Below are positions 53,794 to 62,900 of a stretch of DNA of 64,000 bases, in pieces. This stretch comes from Rhodopseudomonas boonkerdii (GTDB taxonomy: Bacteria; Pseudomonadota; Alphaproteobacteria; Rhizobiales; Xanthobacteraceae). The position numbers and the translations under genes are program-made. Position 1 is the first letter of the stretch, and every line of letters starts with the position of its first letter. The stretch spans positions 2,914,001 through 2,978,000 of the forward strand of contig NZ_CP036537.1 of assembly GCF_021184025.1 (NCBI RefSeq), in the 5' to 3' direction. The notes under the pieces are model-generated. The model saw nothing but the letters and a program-made list of their open reading frames with translations, did not search any database and had not been told where the DNA came from.

Positions 53794-54873
53794 GTGCCAG
53801 AGCTCCTTCTCGATTCCAATGACACGTCGGCCAAGGCTACGCCCACCGGACGCGTGCGCGAGGAAGCATCGCCCAGCGGCCGACCGCTGCTGGAAGTGCG
53901 CGATCTCGCGGTCGAATTCGGCGTCGGTCGCGGCGCGCTGCGCGCAGTGGACAAGGTGTCGTTTTCCGTCTTCCCGGGAGAGACGCTCGCGATTGTCGGC
54001 GAAAGCGGCTCCGGCAAGAGTGTGACCGCTCTGTCGTTGCTGCAACTCATTCCGTCGCCGCCGAGCCGCGTGAAATCCGGTGAAATCCTGTTCGACGGAC
54101 GTGACCTCTTGAAACTGTCGAGCAAGGAAATACGCGCGATCCGCGGCAACGAGATCGCGATGATTTTTCAGGAACCGATGTCGTCGCTCAATCCGTCCTT
54201 GACGGTGGGATTGCAGATCGCCGAACCCATGGAGCTGCACCACGGCCTGAGCTGGAAGAAAGCGCTCATCAAGGCCGGCGAGCTGCTGAAACGCGTTCGC
54301 ATCCCCGATGCGGAGAAGCGCGTCACGGCCTATCCGCATCAGTTTTCCGGCGGCATGCGGCAGCGTGCGATGATTGCCATGGCGCTCGCCTGTAAGCCGA
54401 AGCTGATCGTGGCCGATGAGCCGACCACCGCACTCGACGTCACCGTGCAGGCGCAGATTCTTGCTTTGCTGAAGGATCTCACCCGCGAGACCAAGGCTGC
54501 CTTGGTCTTGATCACCCATGATCTCGGTGTGGTCGCGCGTTATGCGGACCGGGTCTGCGTCATGTATGCGGGCCGCATTGTGGAGAGCGGTACCGCGCGC
54601 GAAATCTATGAGACCCCGCGCCATCCCTACACGCTCGGCCTGATGGCCTCGATTCCTCGGCTCGACCAGGACACCCAACAGCGCCTCGTGCCGATCGAAG
54701 GGCAGCCGCCGGATCTTGCGGCTCTGCCTCGGGGGTGTGCATTCCAGACCCGTTGCCGCTATGTCGGCGATCGTTGCCGCCAGGAAGCGCCGGAACTCGA
54801 ACATATTGAAGGGCAGCATTTCCGGGCGTGCTTCGCCGATGTGAAAGGAGGCGCCGATGCCCTCAAAGTTTGA
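53794..54873 (+). CDS. ABC importer ATPase, DppD type
   Basis: 359 residues from GTG 53794 behind CAGGAGACG. Walker [10 protein letters not shown]-loop [13 protein letters not shown], signature [19 protein letters not shown], Walker [14 protein letters not shown] and H-loop VLITHDLG are all present, followed by the C-terminal oligopeptide-transporter domain with four Cys ([17 protein letters not shown]). This Cys-rich element is common to DppD/OppD. It overlaps the next ATPase gene by 17 bp. Confidence 0.94.
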   Translation: MPELLLDSNDTSAKATPTGRVREEASPSGRPLLEVRDLAVEFGVGRGALRAVDKVSFSVFPGETLAIVGESGSGKSVTALSLLQLIPSPPSRVKSGEILFDGRDLLKLSSKEIRAIRGNEIAMIFQEPMSSLNPSLTVGLQIAEPMELHHGLSWKKALIKAGELLKRVRIPDAEKRVTAYPHQFSGGMRQRAMIAMALACKPKLIVADEPTTALDVTVQAQILALLKDLTRETKAALVLITHDLGVVARYADRVCVMYAGRIVESGTAREIYETPRHPYTLGLMASIPRLDQDTQQRLVPIEGQPPDLAALPRGCAFQTRCRYVGDRCRQEAPELEHIEGQHFRACFADVKGGADALKV

Positions 54874-55945
54874 GGCGAAGGAGCCGATCCTCAAGGTTAG
54901 CGGCCTCAAGGTTCATTTTCCGCAGTATCAGGGCGTCGTCGTTCGCAAGCAGGTCGGCAGCGTTCGTGCCGTCGATGGTGTATCTTTCGAAGTCCGCAAG
55001 GGCGAGACGCTCGGGCTTGTCGGCGAGTCCGGCTGCGGCAAGTCCACGACGGGCCTCGCTGTGCTGCGGATGACGCCGATCACCGAGGGCAGGGTGGAGT
55101 TTGAGGGCAAGGACATCGCGAATTACAGCGCTAGCGCCATGCGCGCGGTCCGGCGCCGCATTCAGATGGTGTATCAAGACCCCTATGGCTCGCTCAACCC
55201 GCGGATGAAAGTCGGCGACATCATCGGCGAGCCGCTGATCGTGCATGGGGTCGACACCGAACGCGATGTCTACCGTGCCCGGATACAGGAATTGCTGCGG
55301 CTGGTCGGATTGCGGCCGGACATGGCCGAGCGCTATCCGCACGAATTCTCCGGTGGCCAGCGCCAGCGCATATCGATCGCGCGCGCCGTGGCGCTCAATC
55401 CGGCATTGGTGATCTGCGATGAACCGGTATCGGCGCTCGACGTCTCGATTCAGGCGCAGGTGGTCAATCTGTTTCAGGAGCTGCAGGAACGACTGGGGCT
55501 GTCTTACCTGTTCATCGCTCATGATCTTGCCGTGGTGCGCCATGTCAGCCATCGCATCGCGGTGATGTATCTCGGCCGTATTGTCGAGGTGGCGCCACGT
55601 AACGAGCTCTACAAGGCGCCGCTGCATCCCTATACGCAGGGCCTGCTTGCTGCGGTGCCGATCCCCAACCCGTCGGCCGAGGCGCTGCGACCGCAGCAGG
55701 TGATCCTGGGCGAGCCGCCCAGTGTGATGAATCCGCCGTCGGGTTGCCGTTTCCATCCGCGTTGCCCCCTGGCCATGAAGGTCTGTGCCGAGGTCGATCC
55801 GCCGCTCCTGGAGATGACGGATGGGCGCGCAGCGGCTTGCCACTTGCACGATCCGTCGATTTCTGGTGCAAGCAGAGATGGTTTGCGACATTCTGCGCCG
55901 GGCGGTCTTGGCAACGCCGAGCAAAATGTCCCGGTCAGCGCCTGA
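54857..55945 (+). CDS. ABC importer ATPase, DppF type
   Basis: 362 residues, start in AGGAGGCGCCG-ATG inside the end of the DppD-type gene. Walker [10 protein letters not shown]-loop [13 protein letters not shown], signature [19 protein letters not shown], Walker [14 protein letters not shown] and H-loop IAHDLAV are intact, and a C-terminal [12 protein letters not shown] cysteine motif follows. It pairs with the DppD-type ATPase as the heterodimeric motor. A regulator gene starts 30 bp further on. Confidence 0.94.
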   Translation: MPSKFEAKEPILKVSGLKVHFPQYQGVVVRKQVGSVRAVDGVSFEVRKGETLGLVGESGCGKSTTGLAVLRMTPITEGRVEFEGKDIANYSASAMRAVRRRIQMVYQDPYGSLNPRMKVGDIIGEPLIVHGVDTERDVYRARIQELLRLVGLRPDMAERYPHEFSGGQRQRISIARAVALNPALVICDEPVSALDVSIQAQVVNLFQELQERLGLSYLFIAHDLAVVRHVSHRIAVMYLGRIVEVAPRNELYKAPLHPYTQGLLAAVPIPNPSAEALRPQQVILGEPPSVMNPPSGCRFHPRCPLAMKVCAEVDPPLLEMTDGRAAACHLHDPSISGASRDGLRHSAPGGLGNAEQNVPVSA

Positions 55946-55975
55946 TTGCCCGCATGAGGTCGGTTGGTAGTTGTC

Positions 55976-57208
55976 ATGAGTGATGTGTCGACCGTCGATG
56001 AAGGGCAGACCCGCCGATTTCTGGAGAAGCGCGAAGCGATCCTCGATGCGGCCGCCCGCCTGTTCAACCGGCGGGGCATTCGCGGTACGACGTTGTCCGA
56101 CGTCGCGCAGAGCGTGGGGCTCGTCACCAACAGCGTGACATACTACTTTCGGAAGAAGGATGACCTCGCACTGGCTTGCGTGTTGCGATCCGTCGAGGTG
56201 TTCGATGGGCTGCTTGCCGACGCAGAAAAGGCGAAGACACCGGAGCTGCGGATTGCAGCCTTCGTGACGGGCTTCTTTCGCTTGCTGGCCGATGTCGAGA
56301 CCGGCACCAGGCCGCAATTCATCAACTTCTCCGAAGTGAGCACGCTGAGTGCGACGCGCACCGATGTCGCGACGCTCTATGCCCAGATGTTTCGCCGCGT
56401 TCGCGGATTGATCGGGACCGACAACCGCCTTGGCCTCAGCCGTTCGGAGCGCAATGCACGCGCGCATCTGTTGTTTACGTTGACGCAGTGGGCGCGTGTC
56501 TGGACCATCCGTTATGAGGTCTCGGGCTATCCCCGCGCGGCGCGGCACGCCAGTGATATCCTGCTGCACGGACTCGGCAACGGCGCGACAATGTGGACGC
56601 CGCCCACGCTGCCGACGCTTGCCAGACCAAAGGTGGCGGACGACATATCGCCGGACGCTTTTCTTCGCGTCGCCACCCGGTTGATCAATGAAGAAGGTTA
56701 TCGCGGCGCCTCGGTCGAACGGATATCGGCGGCGCTCAAGGTCACCAAAGGTTCATTCTATCATCACAACGATAACAAGGACGACCTGATCGTCGACTGT
56801 TTCGCGCGCACCTTCGATGTCATCCGCCGCGCCCAGTCGGCGGCCGATAACTGCGAAAATGGCTGGCACCGGTTAAGCGCCGCGGCAGCCGCGCTGGTGA
56901 AGTATCAGTTGTCCAACGACGGTCCTCTGCTGCGCATTACCGCACGCAGCGGGTTGCCCGAAGCGGCCGCTGAGCAGACTCTCCGTACCATGAACAGGTT
57001 GTCCGAACATTTCGCCAGTGTTGTCGTGGACGGCGTGATGGATGGATCGGTCCGTCCGATCGATCCGGCGATCGCGGCGCAGATGATCAGCGGCATGATC
57101 AATGCGTCGGCCTCGGTCAAGCGCTGGGTGCCGGAAGCGACGATCGGCAATGTCGCAGATCTCTATGCCCGGCCGCTGTTTATGGGGATTTTGTGCGCAT
57201 CGGCGTAA
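55976..57208 (+). CDS. Regulator of two fused TetR units
   Basis: 410 residues, twice the usual TetR length. Unit one (about 15-200) begins REAILDAAARLFNRRGIRGT and has the HTH TTLSDVAQSVGLVTNSVTYY FRKKDDL. Unit two (about 220-405) begins DAFLRVATRLINEEGYRGAS with the HTH SVERISAALKVTKGSFYHH, NKDDL. Both keep the Tyr/His-rich recognition-helix end (NSVTYYF, GSFYHHN). The two are separated by a Pro-rich linker (MWTPPTLPTLARPKVADD). A single chain would be a covalent pseudo-dimer. It follows the importer by 30 bp and may be its regulator; the inducer is unknown. Confidence 0.9.
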   Translation: MSDVSTVDEGQTRRFLEKREAILDAAARLFNRRGIRGTTLSDVAQSVGLVTNSVTYYFRKKDDLALACVLRSVEVFDGLLADAEKAKTPELRIAAFVTGFFRLLADVETGTRPQFINFSEVSTLSATRTDVATLYAQMFRRVRGLIGTDNRLGLSRSERNARAHLLFTLTQWARVWTIRYEVSGYPRAARHASDILLHGLGNGATMWTPPTLPTLARPKVADDISPDAFLRVATRLINEEGYRGASVERISAALKVTKGSFYHHNDNKDDLIVDCFARTFDVIRRAQSAADNCENGWHRLSAAAAALVKYQLSNDGPLLRITARSGLPEAAAEQTLRTMNRLSEHFASVVVDGVMDGSVRPIDPAIAAQMISGMINASASVKRWVPEATIGNVADLYARPLFMGILCASA

Positions 57209-57399
57209 TGTCGGGGCTGGCGAGGCCACGCTGAATGAACCTGCGAATATCTATGTCGTTGACATCGCAAGGTGATACCGGCGCCAAACGGAGCCGCTGT
57301 TTGGATCGACCGAAGAGATACCCAGACAGCCGATCGATCTTGATCGCAAGACTTGACGGAAGAGCCATGGCAGCCGACTGAGGGACGTCGTGCGTTCGC

Positions 57400-58110
57400 A
57401 TGAAAGGCTCAAAAGACGTGCAGCTGTCGTCTCTGCTTAATGCCGTGAGTTTCATCGCCGCGCTCGCTGCCTCCGTCGCAGCGAACGGAGGCGTGGCTGC
57501 CGCTCAAAAACCGGCGGGACATGTTGCAACTACGGCCGTGCCGCGATGGCATTTCGACCTTCCGGCGCAACCGATCGAGGAGGCTCTATATCGGCTGAGC
57601 GCGACCGCCGGAGTGCAGATTTTTGCCGATGGGAAGGTTCTTGCCGGACGAAAGGCTCCGGCTGTTTACGGGGACTACACGGTAGATGAGGCGCTTGAGC
57701 ACTTGCTGTCGGAAAGCGGGTTGGTTGCTCGCGCGGTAGGGACCGGTGCTATAGCGGTAACCCTCGGCCTCAGCGGCGCCGAGGGCGAGATGGTGCGGCG
57801 GAACTATTCGACGGCGCTTCAGCATGCTGTCCTGGCCGCGCTCTGCCGGGATGGTGCGGCGTCCCTGGGCGAATATCGATTGGCTTTTCGCATCTGGCTC
57901 AGTTCAGACGGGCGGGCAGATCGGGTCGACCTCTTGAGCTCGACCGGGGATCAGGATCGCGATCGTCTCGTCGGCCGAATCCTTCGCAGTGTCACCGTCG
58001 AACGGCCGCCCAAGTCGTTGCCGCAACCCGTGATCATGGTGATCTTGCCGAAATCTCCGCGCGAGAGTGGCGATTGCAATGGTTCGATCTCTCCAGCCCT
58101 GCTGCCATAA
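57400..58110 (+). CDS. STN-domain/TonB-like periplasmic signalling protein (VreA-like)
   Basis: 236 residues. A signal segment (VSFIAALAASVAANGGVAAA) is followed by an STN domain at about 50-122: WHFDLPAQPIEEALYRLSAT, GVQIFADGKVLAGRKAPAVY, then DEALEHLLSESGLVARAVGT. Residues about 135-218 look like a TonB C-terminal fold: QHAVLAALCR, FRIWLSSDGRADRVDLLSST, DRDRLVGRILRSVTVERPPK. There is no plug or beta-barrel, so it cannot be a normal TonB-dependent receptor. The ECF sigma and FecR genes follow. Pseudomonas VreA has this STN+TonB layout and passes a signal to its anti-sigma factor. Confidence 0.82.
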   Translation: MKGSKDVQLSSLLNAVSFIAALAASVAANGGVAAAQKPAGHVATTAVPRWHFDLPAQPIEEALYRLSATAGVQIFADGKVLAGRKAPAVYGDYTVDEALEHLLSESGLVARAVGTGAIAVTLGLSGAEGEMVRRNYSTALQHAVLAALCRDGAASLGEYRLAFRIWLSSDGRADRVDLLSSTGDQDRDRLVGRILRSVTVERPPKSLPQPVIMVILPKSPRESGDCNGSISPALLP

Positions 58111-58138
58111 ATCGCCGGGACCGGATAGCTATAACAAT

Positions 58139-58157
58139 CTGTCACAATAATTCCATA
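58139..58157 (+). promoter_or_regulatory. Weak Pho-box-like sequence upstream of the sigma gene
   Basis: CTGTCAC, 4 bp, then ATTCCAT at exactly 11-bp repeat distance: 6 of 7 and 4 of 7 matches to the PhoB half-site CTGTCAT, in an AT-rich spot 119-137 bp before the sigma-factor ATG. The second half-site is poor, so this may be chance. It is recorded because PhoB controls the equivalent Pseudomonas locus. Confidence 0.25.
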
Positions 58158-58275
58158 AATGAACTTGGCGCGGGCTGAGTCACCCGCGGTCACGGTTCGG
58201 GCCGGGTTGCGCATTCAGGCGCGCGCCGTCCTTCGTTGCGCGCCCGTTCGAGTTGCAGGTTGGATTGTCGCTGGT

Positions 58276-58827
58276 ATGAAGGAGAGTGGTCAGGCGGTGT
58301 TGCTGCAGACCTTGCTGGACGATTACGGTCCGCTGCGCAGCCGGCTGGCGCGTCGTCTCGGTTCTCCCGATGCGGCAGACGAAGTGCTGCAGGAAGCCTA
58401 TCTTCGCCTCGGTCGGCTTGATGCTCTCGACACGATCCAGCACCCACGCAGCTATCTGTTTCGGATTGCATTGAATATCGCAGCTGACCGGCGCCGCTCG
58501 GAAGCGCGTCGTCTGGAGCGCTCCGAGGTCGAATTGCTGCTGCAGGTCGACAACGACGAGCTCGATCCCGAGCGGATCGCTGCCGCGCGCTCATCGGTGC
58601 GCGGTCTGGCTCAGGCGCTTGCAGAACTCCCCGAGCGTCGCCGCGCGATTTTCCTGGCCGCGCGCACCGAAGGTAAGCCGATTTCGGAAATCGCCGACCG
58701 TTTCGGTATCTCGACGCGCATGGTGGAGCGCGAGCTGAAACAGGCGCTCGATCACTGTCGCGCACGCCTTGAAATAAATCTGTCGCAGACGTTCGGTTCC
58801 GGCCGTCCCACGGCGTCTAGAGATTGA
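58276..58827 (+). CDS. ECF sigma factor (FecI/VreI-like)
   Basis: 183 residues from ATG 58276; the frame extends to 58159 but the extra 39 residues are not sigma-like. Region 2 spans about 15-80: RSRLARRLGSPDAADEVLQE, AYLRLGRLD, PRSYLFRIALNIAADRRRSE. Region 4 spans about 110-165: LAQALAELPERRRAIFLAAR then KPISEIADRFGISTRMVERE. It directs RNA polymerase to its own promoters and is probably held inactive by the FecR-type protein encoded 9 bp downstream. Targets are likely to include the TpsA gene. FecI subtype is inferred from the FecR partner. Confidence 0.92.
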   Translation: MKESGQAVLLQTLLDDYGPLRSRLARRLGSPDAADEVLQEAYLRLGRLDALDTIQHPRSYLFRIALNIAADRRRSEARRLERSEVELLLQVDNDELDPERIAAARSSVRGLAQALAELPERRRAIFLAARTEGKPISEIADRFGISTRMVERELKQALDHCRARLEINLSQTFGSGRPTASRD

Positions 58828-58836
58828 GGGGACCGC

Positions 58837-59841
58837 GTGCGCGACATCATCCATCCATCTGGCTCACACCTACCGATGAACGAAGGCGGACGCCTGAGCG
58901 CGGAAGCAACCGCATGGCTGATCCGGCTGACATCCGGCGAGGCGACGACGGAAGATGCCGAGGCTTTGCAACGCTGGCGCAGCCAGAGCCCCGCACATCG
59001 TCAGGCTTTTGCCGAGGCCAAATTGCTTTGGCAGACGCTCGGCCCGGCCGGCGATCTGGTAGGGGAGATCATGCCGGTGCCCGGCATTGTTGTTTCGCTA
59101 CGTCCGCGCCCGCAGCTCGCGCGTCGTGCTTTTCTCGGTGGCGCCTTGGCCGCATCTGTTGCTGCGGTTGGCTATGTCGGTTCGCGTCCGCCATTCCGTT
59201 TCTGGCCGTCGGCGGCAGAGCTCGCTGCCGATTATCGTACGGGCACCGGCGGCCGGCAGACCGTTGCAATAGGGGATGACGTCTCGGTCATTCTCAATAC
59301 TCAAACCAGTATTGATGTGCGTGCGGCCAGTTCCGATCGGCGCGGCTTCGAACTACTCGATGGTGAGGTGTCGATTACGGCCAAAGCAGATGTCGATGTG
59401 GAAGTGGTCGCAGGAAACGGCCGTGCCACTGCATCCGCTGCTCACTTCACCATCCGTCGCGAGGATGCTTCGGTTTGCATCACTTGCGTGCAAGGTGAAG
59501 TCCGTGTGCGCCATCGCGATCAGGTTGCGTCGGTCTCGCCGGGGCATCAGATTGTCTATGACGACAGCGGGCTGAAACCGGTCGCGACTGCAGATGTCGT
59601 CGTTTTGAGCGCGTGGGAGCGCGGACAGTTGATCTTTCGCCACGAGCCGTTTGCGCGGGTGGTTCAGGAACTTAACCGCTATCGCCCCGGCAAGATCGTG
59701 CTGTTGAACGACAAGCTCGGCAAACGTGACGTTGTTGCGACATTCCAGCTCAGCCACATTGATGCAGCCATCGATCATCTGGCCGAAACCTTTGGCGCGC
59801 GGCTGCGCCGCTTGCCTGGCGACATGGTCCTGTTGAGCTGA
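58837..59841 (+). CDS. FecR-family anti-sigma factor (VreR-like)
   Basis: 334 residues from GTG 58837 behind GAGGGGACCGC. The N-terminal cytoplasmic part (LSAEATAWLIRLTSGEATTE then LQRWRSQSPAHRQAF) is the sigma-binding DUF4880-type domain. One membrane helix is at about 96-116 (FLGGALAASVAAVGYVG). The periplasmic FecR domain holds TVAIGDDVSVILNTQTSIDV, GEVSITAK and EVRVRHRDQVASVSPGHQIV. The C-terminal STN-like/DUF4974 part is FARVVQELNRYRPGKIVLLN and DAAIDHLAETFGARLRRLPG. It should link the periplasmic STN protein to the sigma factor; signal release usually requires proteolysis. Confidence 0.93.
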   Translation: MRDIIHPSGSHLPMNEGGRLSAEATAWLIRLTSGEATTEDAEALQRWRSQSPAHRQAFAEAKLLWQTLGPAGDLVGEIMPVPGIVVSLRPRPQLARRAFLGGALAASVAAVGYVGSRPPFRFWPSAAELAADYRTGTGGRQTVAIGDDVSVILNTQTSIDVRAASSDRRGFELLDGEVSITAKADVDVEVVAGNGRATASAAHFTIRREDASVCITCVQGEVRVRHRDQVASVSPGHQIVYDDSGLKPVATADVVVLSAWERGQLIFRHEPFARVVQELNRYRPGKIVLLNDKLGKRDVVATFQLSHIDAAIDHLAETFGARLRRLPGDMVLLS

Positions 59842-59926
59842 TCGCAAGATCTCGAAAAATTTGTGTGGCGCGGTTCGGACTCCATCGCAGGGTGGCGGTC
59901 TCAGAGATGAAGGGGCGCAAGCCCCG

Positions 59927-59944
59927 CTGACATCTCACGTTCAA
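59927..59944 (+). promoter_or_regulatory. Second weak Pho-box-like sequence, before the giant TpsA
   Basis: CTGACAT, 4 bp, CGTTCAA: 6 of 7 and 4 of 7 matches to the PhoB half-site, spaced exactly 11 bp, in the 120-bp gap between anti-sigma and TpsA genes. It ends only 17 bp before the TpsA ATG, so a normal leader would barely fit; low confidence. Confidence 0.2.
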
Positions 59945-59961
59945 CCTCGCGAGCTATTCCC

Positions 59962-62900
59962 ATGACGTTTGAAAAAGCCGGCTTTCGTATCAAGAAGTTC
60001 CGGTCGAAAGAGCGTCGTGCCTTGTCGAATGGATTGGTGAAATCGGGGGCGTTGACGCGCAACTGGCTCTCATATCGCTGGTTGATGACGGGGGTCAGCA
60101 CTCTGGCGCTGGTGGTTGCAGCAGCGGATTTCGTCCATGCGCGCTCGCTCAATGGAGGTGGCGGCGGCGACGCCATCTCGGCGCCGAACATCGCGTCCGA
60201 TGCGGCGACGCAGGCGGCGGCCAGGGCCGCAGCAGCGGCGCGGCAGACGCAGGATTCGCTCGCACGGGCAGCGCGAGCGGTGCAGGATATTCAGGCTGTG
60301 CAAGCTGCAGCGCGGGCAGCGGCTGCGGCGGCGCAGACCTCTGCGGGCGCGCCTGTCGCCGTGCCCAACGGTCTCGGTGCCGGCGGCTTGTTGCCGAACA
60401 TGCCTGCCGGCTGGAGCGGTGCCCATGCGCCGACGCAAGGCGTCGATGGCGCGGGACAGACGGAGGTCAATATCCGTCAGTTCACGCAGCAGGCGATCCT
60501 CAACTGGCAGTCGTTCAATGTCGGCGCACACACCACGCTGACCTTCGATCAACAAGGCAATGGCAGCTGGGTCGCGCTCAACCGCGTCACCAATGCCACC
60601 GCGCCGAGCCAGATCCTCGGCAATATCAAGGCCGACGGCCATGTCTATGTGATCAACCAGAGTGGCATCATCTTCGGCGGCAATAGCCAGGTGAATGTCG
60701 GTGCGCTGATCGCATCCACCGCCGGCATCACCGACGCGCAGTTCACGGCGAATGGCATTTACAGCACGCAGAGCGGCGGTAATTTCGCGCCGAGCTTCAC
60801 TGCTGCAGGTGGCAAGGTTGTGGTCGAGGCAGGGGCGACCATCGCCACGCGTGCGCCCGCCTCAGTCACCTCCGGCGGCGGCTATGTGCTGATGATCGGC
60901 TCGCAGGTGGAGAATACCGGAACCATAGCGACGCCGAAGGGGCAAACGCTGCTCGCCGCGGGCGATGATTTCATCCTGCGCCGCGGCCTCGGCACCGATG
61001 CGAATACCAGTTCGACCACGCGTGGACACGAGCTCTCGCCGGTGATCGGCGTGGGAAGCACGAATGGTATGGTCCGCAACAACGGCCTGATCTTCGCCCA
61101 GCAGGGCGACATCACGCTGGCCGGCCGCACGCTGGTGCAGGACGGTGCGCTGATTTCCACCACCTCGGTGAACACCCGTGGCACCATTCATCTGCTCAAC
61201 CGGGCGTCGGATACCATGGGCAGCGTCGTGCTCGGCGCCGGGAGCCTGACCACGATCCTTCCGGAACTCGGCAGCAAGGAGACGGCACTCGACAGCCAGC
61301 GCCAGGCGCTGGTGGATGCGTCGGTCGAGGCGAACAAGACGCGTGCGCTGAATATCGCCGGCGCCTTCGATAATTTGTCGGCGCTGGCCGATCGCCAAGA
61401 TCTGTCGCGCATCGAGATCGTCACTGGCGGCGCCATCACCTTCAAGGGTGGTTCGGTGACGGCGGCGCAAGGCGGGCAGATCGCGGCATCCGCGGGCAAG
61501 CAGGTTGTCACCGAGGACGGTGCGCGGCTGGATGTCTCCGGCGTTCGCAACGTCGCGCTGGCGATGGAGAGCAACAACATCAAGATCAACCTGCAGGGCA
61601 ACGAACTGCGCGACAGCCCGCAGAATCGCGATTCCGAGGCACTGAAGAACAAGGACGTCTGGATCGATGTGCGCGCGTTGACGCTGCTGCCGACCGGTAC
61701 GGGCGGCTATGAAGGGGATCGCTATTATACAAAAGGGGGGTTGATCGAAGTCGGCGGTTACCTCGCCAATACCGCGCACGGCATCGGCGAATGGACGGCG
61801 CTGGGCGGCACCATCACGCTCAGCGCGCCGGAGGTGATCGCGCAGCGCGGTGCCGTATTCGACATCTCGGGCGGTTCGCTCGATTATGCGGCCGGCTGGA
61901 TCCGCTCCACCAATCTCGTCGGCAGCGACGGGCGTCGCTACTCCGTCGATCAAGCCCCGGCCGATCTGCACTTCAGCCGCTTTGCCGGCGGCTTCCTGCG
62001 TTCGCACAATATTCAGGGTCGCGAAGACGAGCGCCTGAATGAAGTCTGGACCACCGTGTTCGACCGCGGCCGCACCTCGCTGCGCTGGGAGGACGGCTAT
62101 TCTGTCGGCCGTGACGCCGGCCGGCTGATCCTGGCGGCACCGGCGGCGGCGTTCGAGGCCAGCATCGTGGCCGATACGGTGACGGGCGAGCGCCAGACCA
62201 CCAAGCGCGGTGCGGCGACCACCGATGGCTACAAGCTAACCCAGACCACGGCCGCGCAGAATGGCACGCTGGCGCTCGGCAGATATGACGCGACCGGTCG
62301 TGTCGATCTCTACAATTCCGATGTGCGGATCACCGCCAACGCTGCCGGCGGCGGCGCGAACACCGTGTGGTTCGATGCGAAGCATCTCAGTGAACAGAAG
62401 CTCGGCGGTCTCGATCTCGGGACGCGCGGCAAGATCACGGTGGACGCCGATCTGACGCTGGCGCAGGGGGCCGATATCCGCCTGATCGCGCCCGTGGTCG
62501 AGATCGATGCGCGGATCACCGCACAGAGCGGTTCGTTCACCGCGACCAATGTGTTCCGGGCGGCCAACACGCCGAACGATATCGTTCTGGCGCACAGCGT
62601 CTGGTCCGGCGTGTCGCTGGCGGCCGGTGCCGTCCTCGATCTGCGCGGCGCCTGGATCAATCAGGCGCTGGATCCCGACGCACGCGGCCACGCTTTCATC
62701 GATGGCGGCACGGTGTCGCTGGCGTCGTCGGGCGACGTGAAGCTCGCACGGGGCAGCGTGATCGATGTCTCCTCAGGGGGCGCCATGTCGCGTAGTGCGA
62801 AACTGACCGGCGGGAAGGGCGGCAGTGTCGCGCTGCGCGCCGAAGCCATCGGCGGTGCGCGCAACGGCCGCCTGACGCTCGATGGCGACATTCGTGGCTA

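Noticed and set aside
54863-56569. 568-codon minus-strand frame over the DppF-type and TetR genes
   Set aside because: It runs across two well-supported plus-strand genes and shows no domain; high-GC third-position bias explains it.
59911-59925. Short hairpin GGGGC-GCAA-GCCCC before the giant TpsA
   Set aside because: Only a 5-bp stem and no T-run; too weak to be a terminator or riboswitch.
60862-62007. 381-codon minus-strand frame over the second TpsA
   Set aside because: Antisense to an open plus-strand frame with TPS hallmark motifs; no ribosome site.
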